NCBI RefSeq assembly: GCF_900109925.1
Contig: NZ_FOBW01000007.1
Coordinates: 62,001 to 126,000, forward strand
Reading direction: 5' to 3'
Source of the DNA: Mesobacillus persicus
GTDB lineage: Bacteria > Bacillota > Bacilli > Bacillales > Cytobacillaceae
DNA length: 64,000 nucleotides
The position numbers and the translations under genes are program-made. The notes under the pieces are model-generated. The model did no database searches. It was given only the letters and a program-made list of their open reading frames with translations, and was not told the DNA's origin. Below, piece after piece: positions 1 through 8,791 of the stretch. Each line of letters begins with the position of its first letter. Positions within the stretch are counted from its first letter, which is position 1.

Positions 1-254
1 TCCTTGTTTGGGTCATCAGGTTCGACCGTCCATTCCTTTTTTCCGCTAGTAAATCCTCCATGTTCATTTTGATGATATGGAGTATGAATGTGATAGGTTC
101 TTCCATCTTTTTTAACCGTATAGCCGATATAGTAAGTGTTTCCCTGACCTTGTTCCTCGTAAATACCAATATCATCAAGGTTAAACTGATTCATGTATGT
201 TTCAAACGACCGTTGTAAATCATTTAAAATTTCTTCACGTGATGAAATATCCAT
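1..254 (-). CDS. DUF5634-like protein, N-terminal part (cut by window edge)
   Basis: The minus strand reads from an ATG at 254 through the left edge, giving the first 84 or so residues of a soluble, acidic protein. It begins MDISSREEILNDL and contains EEQGQGNTYYIGYTV and YHIHTPYHQNEHGG. The start is set by a GGAAAGGAGGG ribosome binding site a few bases upstream. The sequence resembles the Bacillus DUF5634 family of short proteins of unknown role; this is recalled similarity only. The C-terminus lies outside the window, so length and gene context on that side are unknown. Confidence 0.7.
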   Translation of the reverse strand, partial: MDISSREEILNDLQRSFETYMNQFNLDDIGIYEEQGQGNTYYIGYTVKKDGRTYHIHTPYHQNEHGGFTSGKKEWTVEPDDPNK

Positions 255-461
255 TGATTTCCCTCCTTTCCTCAAAAACCCTATCCTTTAATATGTCTAT
301 ATTTGTTTTAAATAAACATTTACGCACAATTTTGATTGAGATTTATGAACTCAATTAAGTGAGGTTGCTAACAATCGACTATTTCCAACAATCTTCAGTC
401 AGTGACAGACCAAGGCATTTATGTATAAAATCAACAGTATATCAATGGCGAAGGGAACTAG

Positions 462-1418
462 ATGATGGAGATAAAAACAGTTTCAATTATTGGACTAGGT
501 GCTTTAGGGATTTTAGTTGGACATCATTTATCGAAAAAGATGCCAAGAGAGAATCTAAGGATTATTGCTGATCAGAAGCGAGTGGTGAGATACAAAAGTG
601 AGGATGTTTTTTGTAATGGGGAACGCTGTGATTTTAACTATATTACACCTGAAGAAAGGTGTGAGCCAGCAGACCTGCTGATTTTCACGGTTAAAAATGA
701 AGGGTTAACCGAGGCAATTGACGCAGTAAAGAACCATGTAGGTGAAAACACAATTATTTTATCTGCCTTGAATGGAATTACTAGCGAAGCGATCATTGGT
801 GAAACCTACGGAATGGATAAACTCCTGTACTGTGTTGCTCAAGGAATGGATGCCGTTAAAGTTGGGAATGAACTGACTTATGAGAATATGGGGATGCTTT
901 GTTTCGGTGAGCGATCATCTGAGTTGAACAACACAGAAAAGGTTCGGAGAGTTGTGAATTTCTTTGAGCATACTGAATTCCCTTATGAAGTGGTTCCTGA
1001 TATGTATAGGCGACTGTGGAGTAAGTTTATGTTGAATGTCGGAGTGAATCAAACGGTTGCGGTGTTTGGGAGCAATTACGAAGAGATTCAGAGAGAGGGA
1101 CAAGCTCGGGAAATGATGATAGCCGCGATGAGAGAGGTGATGGTTCTCTCTCAGAAAGAAGAGATTGATTTAAACGAAGAGGACATCCTTTATTGGTTAA
1201 ATGTGCTGAACACTTTGAGTCCAGAGGGGAAACCGTCTATGGCGCAAGACTTGGAAGCGAAACGATTAAGCGAGGTAGAATTATTCTCTGGAACGGTTTT
1301 GAGGCTAGGAGAAAAACACCGAATCCCTACTCCTGTAAATAGAGAACTCTACAATCGAATTAAATCAATAGAAAGCCAGTACGACACCAACTACGCAGGA
1401 CAACCACGATTAACGTAG
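462..1418 (+). CDS. Ketopantoate reductase family protein (PanE-like)
   Basis: This 318-residue protein looks like a 2-dehydropantoate 2-reductase, the NADPH-dependent enzyme that makes pantoate for coenzyme A. A Rossmann dinucleotide-binding GLGALG lies at residues 11-16, followed by the family pattern LIFTVKNEGLTEAI and an all-helical C-terminal half with KFMLNVGVNQTVAV, the usual place of the catalytic-domain lysine and asparagine. Length agrees with the family (about 300). An AAGGGA ribosome binding site precedes tandem ATGs at 462 and 465; either could be used. Bacillaceae often carry several paralogs, so a role in pantothenate synthesis as opposed to another 2-oxoacid reduction is not certain. 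It stands alone and ends in a terminator. Confidence 0.85.
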   Translation: MMEIKTVSIIGLGALGILVGHHLSKKMPRENLRIIADQKRVVRYKSEDVFCNGERCDFNYITPEERCEPADLLIFTVKNEGLTEAIDAVKNHVGENTIILSALNGITSEAIIGETYGMDKLLYCVAQGMDAVKVGNELTYENMGMLCFGERSSELNNTEKVRRVVNFFEHTEFPYEVVPDMYRRLWSKFMLNVGVNQTVAVFGSNYEEIQREGQAREMMIAAMREVMVLSQKEEIDLNEEDILYWLNVLNTLSPEGKPSMAQDLEAKRLSEVELFSGTVLRLGEKHRIPTPVNRELYNRIKSIESQYDTNYAGQPRLT

Positions 1419-1424
1419 CTCAAA

Positions 1425-1460
1425 AAAGGAGGCACCTGCCTGATGGCAGATGCCTTTTAA
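1425..1460 (+). terminator. Intrinsic terminator after the PanE-like gene
   Basis: An imperfect stem (GGCACCTGCC, loop TGAT, GGCAGATGCC) is followed by TTTT. A closely related hairpin plus the same downstream AAAGGGGGAATAC string recurs at 6377-6430. Confidence 0.8.
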
Positions 1461-1623
1461 TAAAGGGGGAATACGTTATTATGTTAAACAATTTTGATAG
1501 AGTTTAAACATAAAATAGAAAAAATTCTTTTATAAATGAATGAGATTTTTATAATTTTTATGAATAAAAGAGTTCTAGGTGGGGAAGGATATAGGTAAGA
1601 AGAGAATAAGGGGCGGGATAAAA

Positions 1624-1776
1624 ATGAACAAGCAAAAGAATTTAATAGATTTTGTGAATCATAACCAATTTGAGCTACAAACATACTTAAGTTACCTGCT
1701 TGGGCACCAAGCACAAACTAGTGATGATAATGGAATTGACTATAAAAACAGAGGAGAAGTCATCTTAATGGGGTGA
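1624..1776 (+). CDS. Small hypothetical protein, 50 aa
   Basis: A 50-codon frame starts at ATG 1624 (MNKQKNLIDFVNHNQF) behind a GGGGCGGGA purine tract. The product is hydrophilic, with no membrane segment or cysteine. I do not recognise the family. The frame could be extended upstream to 1579 but the internal ATG has the better ribosome binding site. Its last codons overlap the left arm of a terminator hairpin, which is common for genuine short genes but also means the reading frame might be fortuitous. Coding status is likely but unproven. Confidence 0.45.
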   Translation: MNKQKNLIDFVNHNQFELQTYLSYLLGHQAQTSDDNGIDYKNRGEVILMG

Positions 1777-1792
1777 TTCCTCCTCTTTTTTT
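1750..1792 (+). terminator. Terminator overlapping the end of the 50-aa gene
   Basis: AGAGGAG with further pairing pairs with CCTCCTCT, followed by a run of T. The hairpin begins inside the last codons of the small gene. Confidence 0.65.
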
Positions 1793-1823
1793 TGTGAGAA
1801 AAGTTGCAGGGCGACATCACTCT

Positions 1824-1940
1824 GTCACCATTTTTTCAATAACTGAGGAGAATCAATCTATAATCTGCTAGAATCGATGCATAACGGCTTAGAAACGATT
1901 AATAACTGGCTAGAATCAATGCATATCAATTTTTAAAATA
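1824..1940 (-). repeat. Dispersed ATGCATCGATTCT repeat, copy A
   Basis: On the minus strand this segment contains several imperfect units of about 22 bp built on GTTATGCATCGATTCTAG and ends in AGTTATTGAAAAAATGGTGAC. The same ending and the same kind of unit occur at 49340-49447 and 53468-53570. It lies in the gap between the 50-aa gene and the methyltransferase. Function unknown. Confidence 0.7.
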
Positions 1941-2039
1941 GATTATGTACGAAATAAACCTGGAATGAAGCTTTTTTTGAACGCTAATTTCGTGTACTCT
2001 TATCTCAAGCAACCAGAACGCGCGTTAGGAGCAACTTCA

Positions 2040-2648
2040 ATGAAGGAATATTATTATGATAAATTGCTGAACATCAAAACAGGAGAGGGAAAGAAGGAGT
2101 TTGATCAATCGACACATTATCATCCTTATGAACCCACACCATATAGTGCCCTTGAAGAGCTGTTTCATAATTATGAAGTGAAAAGCAGTGACCGGATTGT
2201 GGATTTCGGAAGCGGAAAAGGCCGATTAAACTTTTTTATTCATTATTTTTATCAAGCGTCTGTTATAGGTATCGAAATGAACGAGCAATTTTACCGTGAC
2301 GCAATCGATAATAAAGAAAGATATTTAGTTAAAATCACAAAAAGCAAAAGGAAACTTGAATTTATTAACTGTCTCGCGGAAGAGTATCCAATTCATTGTT
2401 TGGATAATCGCTTTTACTTCTTTAATCCATTTTCCATTCATATCTTTAAAAAAATCATTCACAATCTGATGGTCTCAGTAGAGAATCATCCACGTGATGT
2501 CGAGATTGTCTTATACTATCCATCAGAAGATTATATCTATTTCTTAGAAAATCAAAGTATTTTTGAATTAAAACAGGAAGTCATTCTGCCGATAGTCTAT
2601 GAAAAAAATCAAAACGAGAGATTTCTAATCTATCGCTTTCCATTGTAA
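2040..2648 (+). CDS. SAM-dependent methyltransferase (class I)
   Basis: A 202-residue class I methyltransferase. The SAM-binding motif I, VDFGSGKGR, lies at residues 54-62, followed by IGIEMNEQFY with the acidic residue that normally contacts the SAM ribose, and later FYFFNPFSIHIF, a motif IV-like NPF. Substrate unknown; the compact form is typical of small Bacillus methyltransferases. An open frame extends upstream to 1965, but ATG 2040 is preceded by AGGAG at good spacing while 1965 has no clear ribosome binding site, and family members begin with MKEYYYDK. It stands alone between a repeat and a bidirectional terminator. Confidence 0.8.
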   Translation: MKEYYYDKLLNIKTGEGKKEFDQSTHYHPYEPTPYSALEELFHNYEVKSSDRIVDFGSGKGRLNFFIHYFYQASVIGIEMNEQFYRDAIDNKERYLVKITKSKRKLEFINCLAEEYPIHCLDNRFYFFNPFSIHIFKKIIHNLMVSVENHPRDVEIVLYYPSEDYIYFLENQSIFELKQEVILPIVYEKNQNERFLIYRFPL

Positions 2649-2676
2649 AAGGCACTTCATAATTGAGGTGCCTTTT
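2647..2676. terminator. Bidirectional terminator
   Basis: AAAAGGCACTTCA and TGAGGTGCCTTTT form a stem with A-run and T-run on opposite sides, serving the methyltransferase (plus) and the convergent SE1832 gene (minus). Confidence 0.85.
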
Positions 2677-2681
2677 ACTGT

Positions 2682-2858
2682 CTACAATTCACGTAGTTTT
2701 TGATTAAGGGATGCTAATTCACTTTCAATCCCAGCAATTTGTTTTTCAAGCGGCGAAAGTTTGCCATCCACATACTCTAATTTTTCCAAATCATGTTGGA
2801 GACGGATGTATTCGGCTTTTAGTTCGGCAATTTGGTATTCAATGTCTTTTTTATTCAT
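2682..2858 (-). CDS. SE1832 family small coiled-coil protein
   Basis: A 58-residue protein starting MNKKDIEYQIAELKAEYIRL and ending LNQKLREL. It is almost entirely charged heptads and should form a coiled coil. It matches the SE1832 family, small conserved proteins of Bacilli with no known role. The start is ATG 2858 after a GGAGCCAAGA stretch; the gene ends against the shared terminator. No neighbours suggest a function. Confidence 0.8.
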   Translation of the reverse strand: MNKKDIEYQIAELKAEYIRLQHDLEKLEYVDGKLSPLEKQIAGIESELASLNQKLREL

Positions 2859-3099
2859 TTCTTGGCTCCATTCTTCTAATAAATTTCTTTCTATTATAAC
2901 ATTGAAAAGAAATGGTTATAAAAAAGCAAGCCTCCTGATAAGGCCAGCCAGTAGTTGAAGCTAAGTAAAAACCTTATTGGATAGTATTGGGTTTTCAGTT
3001 TAAATAGGTGGATTAATAATTAGGATCCATCTTTTAGTCCCAATCATCCCAAATTCCCAAAGGCATAATAAAAATAAACAAGTATAGGAGGGTATGGCC

Positions 3100-4680
3100 A
3101 TGTTCACAGCTGGACAAACCGACATGCAACAAATGGACAGGTACACGATGGATAAGCTTGGACTACCGGGTGTTGTGTTAATGGAAAATGCAGGGGCAAG
3201 GATTGTTGAGGAGATTCTGACGTGCTCACCGGGTAAAAAAGCAAAGGTAGTGATATTGGCTGGTGGTGGAAATAACGGTGGGGATGGCTTTGTCATTGCT
3301 AGAAGATTAGTTGATTTAGGTTGGGAGCCATATCTTTGGCTTTTGGTTGAGCCTGAAAAGCTAAAAGGCGATGCAAAATGTCAATTTGATGTTTACCTTA
3401 ATCGCGGTCTTCCATTATTTAATCTAGGTGATTTGGAAGACTTACCAAAACACCTGATTGAAGCTGAGATCATTGTTGATGCCATTCTTGGCACAGGGGT
3501 AAAAGGGGTAAAGGGGGCTGTTCGGGAACCTTTTAAATCAGTCATCAGAATGGTTAATGAGCTTCAACACCAGCCAACCGTGATATCAGTTGACATCCCT
3601 TCTGGTGTGAACAGTGACGATGGTAAAGTAATAGAAGAGACAGCAATCAAAGCGACAAAGACCGTCACTTTTGTATTTCCGAAGAAAGGCTTCTTTTTAC
3701 AGGACGGCCCCAAATTTATCGGCGAGTGGAAAGCTGTGGATATCTCTGTACCACCATCGATTGTTGATAATCTTCACCTCCAACTACCGCAGATAATCAC
3801 AGAGTCTCTTGTGAAAAAATCAATCCCAAAGCGGCCTCCGTACGGTCATAAAGGGACATTTGGTCATGCGCTTGTCATTGGAGGATCAGGCTCGTATGTT
3901 GGCGCTCCGATTTTTACGGCTAAGGCTGCATTGAATAGTGGTGCCGGTCTTGTCACCTTATGCGTTCCAGAAAATATCTACCCGATGGCGGCAACACAAT
4001 TGCCAGAGGCGTTATTTTTACCACTATCAGAAACTAACGGCCATTTCTCCAAAGATGCGGTGGCAGAATTTGCCCCGAGAATTCAGCAATTTGACAGCAT
4101 TGCGTTAGGTCCGGGGATGGGGAGGTTCGCTGATGGGGAACAATGGGTAAGAGAATTGATAGGAACACTCACTGACCAACCATTAGTAGTCGATGCGGAT
4201 GCGTTATATTTGCTTCGAAACGATCTTGAGATGATTCGAGGGTATGAAGGGCCAGTCATATTCACCCCTCACCCTGGTGAAATGGCAAGTTTAATTAATA
4301 AAACGGTAAAGGAAGTAGAGGAAAATCGACTAGAAACTGCTCGGAAGTTTGCGCAGGACTATCATGTGTTGCTACTATTAAAGGGACACCGTTCAATCAT
4401 CGCGACACCAGAGGGAGATATCTTTATAAACCCTCATGGGAATGATGCTCTTGGTAAGGGTGGAAGTGGTGATGTCCTAACAGGTTTAATCGCCTCCTTT
4501 CTCGCTCAAGGAGCATTACCAGTACAAGCAGTCCTAGCTGCAAGTTTTCTCCATGCCAGGTCAGGAGAAAATTGCGCAGAAGTCTTATCCAACTACGGCG
4601 TAATGCCAGTTGATATTATCGATGGTGTAAAAAATTTGTTAAACTTATTAATGTGCTCCTCCAAACAGGAGCAGAAATAA
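3100..4680 (+). CDS. nnr: Bifunctional NAD(P)H-hydrate epimerase/dehydratase
   Basis: A 526-residue fusion that repairs damaged NAD(P)HX. The N-terminal YjeF_N domain carries GGGNNGGDG at residues 55-63 and VDIPSGVN, and epimerises R- to S-NAD(P)HX. The C-terminal YjeF_C (carbohydrate-kinase-like) domain, from about residue 240, carries KGTFGHALVIGG, FTPHPGEMA and GKGGSGD with the probable catalytic Asp458, and dehydrates S-NAD(P)HX using ADP or ATP. ATG 3094 is too close to AGGAGG (3086-3091); ATG 3100 has 8-nt spacing and is chosen. Both domains look complete. A short conserved gene follows 27 bases downstream and may be cotranscribed. Confidence 0.92.
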   Translation: MFTAGQTDMQQMDRYTMDKLGLPGVVLMENAGARIVEEILTCSPGKKAKVVILAGGGNNGGDGFVIARRLVDLGWEPYLWLLVEPEKLKGDAKCQFDVYLNRGLPLFNLGDLEDLPKHLIEAEIIVDAILGTGVKGVKGAVREPFKSVIRMVNELQHQPTVISVDIPSGVNSDDGKVIEETAIKATKTVTFVFPKKGFFLQDGPKFIGEWKAVDISVPPSIVDNLHLQLPQIITESLVKKSIPKRPPYGHKGTFGHALVIGGSGSYVGAPIFTAKAALNSGAGLVTLCVPENIYPMAATQLPEALFLPLSETNGHFSKDAVAEFAPRIQQFDSIALGPGMGRFADGEQWVRELIGTLTDQPLVVDADALYLLRNDLEMIRGYEGPVIFTPHPGEMASLINKTVKEVEENRLETARKFAQDYHVLLLLKGHRSIIATPEGDIFINPHGNDALGKGGSGDVLTGLIASFLAQGALPVQAVLAASFLHARSGENCAEVLSNYGVMPVDIIDGVKNLLNLLMCSSKQEQK

Positions 4681-4707
4681 TGTTAGAAAAGGGATGGTCA
4701 TACAGTA

Positions 4708-4944
4708 ATGGAGAATCCAAAGATTAAAGGGAAAATGATAGAAATCGTCGAAAATCAACTAAAAGAGAATTTTCCTAAGTGCACAAAGGAAACATATGAC
4801 AGACTAATGGATGCAGGGAATTCAGCCGAAGACTCAAAATTGAAGATTGCTGGGATTTTGGTGATAGAAATGTACGATATGATGAAGAATCAACAACCTT
4901 TTAATGAGGAACGGTATGCGGAAGGATTGGCGGAATTAACTTAA
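4708..4944 (+). CDS. Small conserved hypothetical protein, 78 aa
   Basis: A 78-residue hydrophilic, helical protein (MENPKIKGKMIEIVENQL at the start, FNEERYAEGLAEL at the end) with a single cysteine in PKCTKETYDRLMDAG. Similar short proteins occur across Firmicutes, but I cannot attach a function. It is close behind the NAD(P)HX repair gene, with GGGATGG purines before its ATG, so it may be translated from the same message. No motif for metal, nucleotide or DNA binding is visible. Confidence 0.65.
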   Translation: MENPKIKGKMIEIVENQLKENFPKCTKETYDRLMDAGNSAEDSKLKIAGILVIEMYDMMKNQQPFNEERYAEGLAELT

Positions 4945-5079
4945 CGTCATAATGAAGCTTTATAACTACTTTAATAAACAAGAATGAATAATCATACAAA
5001 TCGCTGTAATTGATTTATCGCCCCATTGTCTGTAAAATAGATTAGTGTACAAATTATATTATACGGAGAGTGAGTTTTT

Positions 5080-6360
5080 TTGGCTGAAGTGCCCATAGGT
5101 TTAATTATTACTCTGGTGGTTTTAATTTTTTTATCTGCTTTCTTCTCGTCTGCAGAAACGGCCTTTTCAAGTGTGAATAAGATTAGATTAAGGAACTACG
5201 TAAGTGAAAAAAAGGCTGGAAGTAAAAAAGCCTTGCAAATTACCGAGAACTTCGACAATGCTCTATCTACTATTTTGATAGGGAATAATATTGTAAATAT
5301 TGCAGCGTCGAGTATTGCAGCCAGTGTAGCTACAGGATTATTTGGAGCAGGTACAGGTCTCATTGTTAGTACATTAGTCATGACCGTACTCGTGTTAATT
5401 TTTGGTGAAATATTGCCAAAGTCCATTGCAAAGGAAAATGCTGAAAGTTATTCATTAAAGATTTCTGGCATCCTTTTTTTATTAATTAAAATTCTTACTC
5501 CTTTTAACTTTTTGTTTGGAAAGCTGAAGGATGTTGTCTCAAATACATTTTCAAAAAATAAGGAAGCTACCCCGTCCGTCACCGAAGAAGAAATAAAAGT
5601 GATGGTTGACATAAGTGAAGAAGAAGGCGTAATCAATAGTGATGAAAAAGAACTTGTCCATCGGTCATTAGAATTTAATGAAATAATGGTTGGCTCAATT
5701 TTAACGCATAGGATGGATATGATTGCGATAGAAGTTAATCAGCCAATTGAAGAGGTAAAACAAATCTTCTTAGCAGAAAGATACTCGCGGATTCCAGTAT
5801 ACAAAGATCATATTGATAATATCATTGGGGTGTTATCGGAACGGGAATTTTTTGCTGAGCTTGTACAACACGGTGAAGTGAATATTGAATCACTATTACG
5901 TAAACCTGTGTTTGTTGTAAAATCAATGAGAATTGCGACTCTGCTCCCTGAGCTTCAAAGGCTAAAAAGCCATATGGCGATTGTAGTTGATGAATTTGGT
6001 GGTACATCCGGTTTGATTACACTTGAAGATATCCTAGAAGAGTTAGTCGGAGATATTTGGGACGAACATGATGAAAAAATTAACATCATGACCAAGCTGA
6101 GCGAAACATTATATGAATTTGATGCTCAATTTCAGTTGGATGATTTTGCGGAACTGTTACATGTACCAATGCCGGAAAGCTCTAGTCATAGCATTGGAGG
6201 ATGGATATTCGAGACGCTGGAAAGAATTCCGAAGCAAGGGGAAGGATTCCAGTATGAAAACCTATATATTACGGTTCATGAAGTCGACAACAACCGCATT
6301 CGAAATGTAAGAGTCGAAATCATGCCCACTGATTCGAGTGAGGATGAGGAAGCAAAGTAA
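5080..6360 (+). CDS. CNNM/CorC (HlyC) family membrane protein with CBS pair
   Basis: A 426-residue integral membrane protein. Residues 1-170 are a DUF21 (CNNM) domain with about four hydrophobic segments and the hallmark FGEILPKS near residue 108. A CBS pair follows (ILTHRMDMIAIEV; SRIPVYKDHIDNIIGVL; MAIVVDEFGGTSGLITLEDI) and then a C-terminal CorC_HlyC domain. Family members take part in magnesium or cobalt efflux; the substrate here is inferred. The start is TTG 5080, placed 9 nt after GGAGAG. It is a single-gene unit closed by a terminator, and no magnesium riboswitch is visible in the 135-base leader. Confidence 0.88.
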   Translation: MAEVPIGLIITLVVLIFLSAFFSSAETAFSSVNKIRLRNYVSEKKAGSKKALQITENFDNALSTILIGNNIVNIAASSIAASVATGLFGAGTGLIVSTLVMTVLVLIFGEILPKSIAKENAESYSLKISGILFLLIKILTPFNFLFGKLKDVVSNTFSKNKEATPSVTEEEIKVMVDISEEEGVINSDEKELVHRSLEFNEIMVGSILTHRMDMIAIEVNQPIEEVKQIFLAERYSRIPVYKDHIDNIIGVLSEREFFAELVQHGEVNIESLLRKPVFVVKSMRIATLLPELQRLKSHMAIVVDEFGGTSGLITLEDILEELVGDIWDEHDEKINIMTKLSETLYEFDAQFQLDDFAELLHVPMPESSSHSIGGWIFETLERIPKQGEGFQYENLYITVHEVDNNRIRNVRVEIMPTDSSEDEEAK

Positions 6361-6376
6361 CGTAATAATTAAAAAA

Positions 6377-6412
6377 GAAGCATCTGCCTTTTTTCTGGCG
6401 GATGCTTTTTAA
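6377..6412 (+). terminator. Terminator after the CorC-like gene
   Basis: AAGCATCTGCC and GGCGGATGC form the stem, followed by TTTTT. The hairpin and the following AAAGGGGGAATAC are related to the block at 1425-1475. Confidence 0.85.
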
Positions 6413-6516
6413 AATAAAGGGGGAATACAATAACCAGCATTGCCAGCGGATTGAATCCTTATACCTTCCTCTAATAAGATGGGTCGAAAGTCATTGGAAT
6501 TTATGTATTTTCACTA

Positions 6517-7323
6517 CTATTTTCTCATCCTTTTTGATTTTTCCGTACAAGCATGAACTGCTTGGATGACGCTTGAACGAAAACCGGTTTCCTCCAGTTT
6601 TGCTACTGCTTCAATGGTAGCCCCTCCAGGTGAGCATACTTGATCTTTTAATTCTCCAGGGTGTAAATCAGTTTCCAGGACCATTTTGGCTGCCCCTAAT
6701 AACGCCTGAGCGGCGAATACATAGGCTTGCTTTCTTGGAATCCCTTGTTGAACAGCCCCATCAGCAAGTGCTTCGATAAACATATACCCGTACGCCGGAG
6801 AGGCTCCACTTACTCCGCTGACCGCGTCCATCAGATCTTCACTGAGAAATTCCACTCTTCCAAAGCACTCAAACAGACTTTGAATCAACCGCGTCTCTTC
6901 CTCTGTAATTAAATCGTTGATGCTAACCCCAGTCATTCCCTCACCCACTAGAGAAGGAGTATTTGGCATCGAGCGCACCATCTTCATTCTTTTACCAAAA
7001 CGCTGCTCGTTTTGTTCGATGGTTTGGCCAGCCGCAATCATGATAATCATTGCATTTTCATGCACACTGTCTTTTATTTGCTCAATAACTGCTGGATAAA
7101 ATTTAGGCTTTACCGCCAAAAAGAGGATCTCACATTTCTTCGCTACCTCAAGATTATCTTGAGTGACCTGCACTCCATATTTCTGATGCACTTCTTCTAG
7201 GTTAGGAAGGGAACGATTCGATGCATAGACCTGATCCGGACTAGCAAATTTGGATTCGACCATCCCACCAATCATCGCTTTTGCCATATTCCCACAGCCG
7301 ATAAAACCAATTTTCTGATTCAT
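6517..7323 (-). CDS. proC: Pyrroline-5-carboxylate reductase
   Basis: A 268-residue enzyme for the last step of proline synthesis (P5C to proline with NADPH). The N-terminal Rossmann motif IGFIGCGNMAKAMIGG is intact, followed by VRSMPNTPSLVGEGMTG and the C-terminal signature SPGGATIEAVAKLEETGFRS. Length matches the family. An ATG at 7332 is also open, but AGAAAGG directly precedes it; the ATG at 7323 lies 9 nt after that site and starts MNQKIGFIGCGN, which fits the family. Monocistronic, divergent from the recombinase gene. Confidence 0.92.
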   Translation of the reverse strand: MNQKIGFIGCGNMAKAMIGGMVESKFASPDQVYASNRSLPNLEEVHQKYGVQVTQDNLEVAKKCEILFLAVKPKFYPAVIEQIKDSVHENAMIIMIAAGQTIEQNEQRFGKRMKMVRSMPNTPSLVGEGMTGVSINDLITEEETRLIQSLFECFGRVEFLSEDLMDAVSGVSGASPAYGYMFIEALADGAVQQGIPRKQAYVFAAQALLGAAKMVLETDLHPGELKDQVCSPGGATIEAVAKLEETGFRSSVIQAVHACTEKSKRMRK

Positions 7324-7407
7324 GATTTTCATCCTTTCTTACAAATAATGCGTTTCATTGATTATATCACGATATGAAAACAGGTCTAAGAAGGTTGGTT
7401 TATTGTT

Positions 7408-7447
7408 AGGTTACATAAAAATTTGTTAGTATGGTATTAAGTAACCT
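7408..7447. promoter_or_regulatory. Inverted repeat in the recombinase promoter region
   Basis: AGGTTAC (7408-7414) and GTAACCT (7441-7447) are perfect inverted arms 26 bases apart, around an AT-rich stretch just before the recombinase ribosome binding site. It could be an operator or a recombinase core-like site; no proof for either. Confidence 0.35.
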
Positions 7448-7467
7448 TATCTTTAGGGGGGAAAAAC

Positions 7468-8031
7468 ATGGAGTGTGTCGATCCCATCAAAGACGTTGGA
7501 AAGATTAATGAAATGAAAAGGCTTTTAAAAAAGCAATCCCAACGTGATTTGCTGTTTTTTGTCTTTGGAATCAACACGGGCATCAGAGTGAGTGATCTCT
7601 TGTCACTTAAAGTAAGCGATGTATGGGATGAAGCCACTTGTAAAGAGTTTCTCTATTTAAACGACCCTAAAAGTGATGGGGGAAAATCATTTTTTATCAA
7701 TCAAAGTGTGAGAAAAGAATTAAAGTTGTATTTAAGCAATCAAGAGCTCAAGAGTGATGATTTTCTTTTTAAATCAAAAAGAAATAACCTACCAATTACT
7801 CGACAGCAGGCCTATCGAATTATTAACCAAGCCGCTAAAGAAGTAGGGGTACCAGGTAAGATTGGGACCCATACGCTTCGGAAGACGTTCGGGTATCATG
7901 CTTACCGGAAAGGCATCGCGATTTCGATTTTAAAAACGATTTACAACCACCAAACACCAACAGAAACGTTGCGTTATTTAGGGATTCAAAGAGAAGAGAA
8001 CTTGCCCATAAAGGTGGATGTAAATTTGTAA
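7468..8031 (+). CDS. Tyrosine recombinase, catalytic domain only
   Basis: A 187-residue phage-integrase-type protein. The catalytic set is present: Arg40 in NTGIRVSD, a probable beta-hairpin lysine in DPKSDGGK, H135-x-x-R138 in HTLRKT, a histidine in YNHQT, and nucleophile Tyr170 in LRYLG. The usual N-terminal SAM-like core-binding domain is absent, as in other short Bacillus recombinases such as YoeC-type proteins. ATG 7468 follows AGGGGGGAAAAAC. No prophage genes, excisionase or obvious att duplication flank it, so its substrate site is unknown. Confidence 0.85.
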   Translation: MECVDPIKDVGKINEMKRLLKKQSQRDLLFFVFGINTGIRVSDLLSLKVSDVWDEATCKEFLYLNDPKSDGGKSFFINQSVRKELKLYLSNQELKSDDFLFKSKRNNLPITRQQAYRIINQAAKEVGVPGKIGTHTLRKTFGYHAYRKGIAISILKTIYNHQTPTETLRYLGIQREENLPIKVDVNL

Positions 8032-8146
8032 CGGAATAAATTCCTGAGACACGAAAGTGCAGATAATCCTAGAATGATATAATGCTGTTTAAAAATAATT
8101 GTAGAATAGTAACTTTTGGTCCTAATTTAGAAGGGGTGTGACTTGG

Positions 8147-8791
8147 ATGGAGAGCATAACCCTCCGTTCTCTACTTGACGTAATTGGCGAGTTATTTTCG
8201 GATGAAATTTCGATTGCTGTCTCGAATACGAAGGAGTACGTTTATTACCGGCCAAGTAAACGGATTGATTTAAAAATAAAACCGGGAGATCCGTTGAAGA
8301 AGGGAACGATTGCTTATAAAGCAGTCGCGAGCCAGCAGAAGGTATCTGAATTTATTAACCGTGATATGTTTGGGGTTCCTTATCATGGAATGGCCGTTCC
8401 ATTTTTATACGATGGGAAGGTAGAAGGCTGTGTAACCGCTATTTCTCCCGCATTAACCGAAGGAAAATCCGTTGTCACGGTCAAAACCCATGACGGGTGG
8501 ATTCCGATTCCGTTTACTGATGTTGTTTTACTAGAAGCTAAAGATAAGAAAACGCATGTTTATACCGACGTTTATTCTGGCACACATAAATATACACTTC
8601 AAGAGTTTGAGTATATCCTGCCTAAGGATTATTTCATTCGTTGTCATCGATCGTTTATTGTCAATGTGCATCATATTAAAGAAATCTTTCCTGATACCCA
8701 TTCTACTTTTCTTTTAGCAATGGATAATGGGGAACGAGTTCCTGTGAGCCAATCGTATTCGAGCTATTTTCGGAAGTTGTTAGGGTTTTAA
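8147..8791 (+). CDS. LytTR-type DNA-binding regulator
   Basis: A 214-residue regulator. The C-terminal hundred residues are a LytTR domain (VVLLEAKDKKTHVYTD, LPKDYFIRCHRSFIVNVHHI, NGERVPVSQSYSSYFRKLL). The N-terminal part (YVYYRPSKRIDLKIKPGDPL, GMAVPFLYDGKVEGCVTAI) looks like a small ligand-binding or PAS-like module, not a phosphoreceiver. ATG 8147 lies 10 nt after AAGGGG; a GTG at 8138 is too close to it. The gene directly precedes the CoA-transferase on the same strand, so it probably controls that gene and possibly the BenE permease. The ligand is unknown. Confidence 0.85.
   Translation: MESITLRSLLDVIGELFSDEISIAVSNTKEYVYYRPSKRIDLKIKPGDPLKKGTIAYKAVASQQKVSEFINRDMFGVPYHGMAVPFLYDGKVEGCVTAISPALTEGKSVVTVKTHDGWIPIPFTDVVLLEAKDKKTHVYTDVYSGTHKYTLQEFEYILPKDYFIRCHRSFIVNVHHIKEIFPDTHSTFLLAMDNGERVPVSQSYSSYFRKLLGF

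Noticed and set aside
7468-8031. Prophage or integrative element around the recombinase
   Set aside because: Neighbours on both sides are ordinary chromosomal genes (proC, LytTR regulator) and no structural, replication or excision genes were found.
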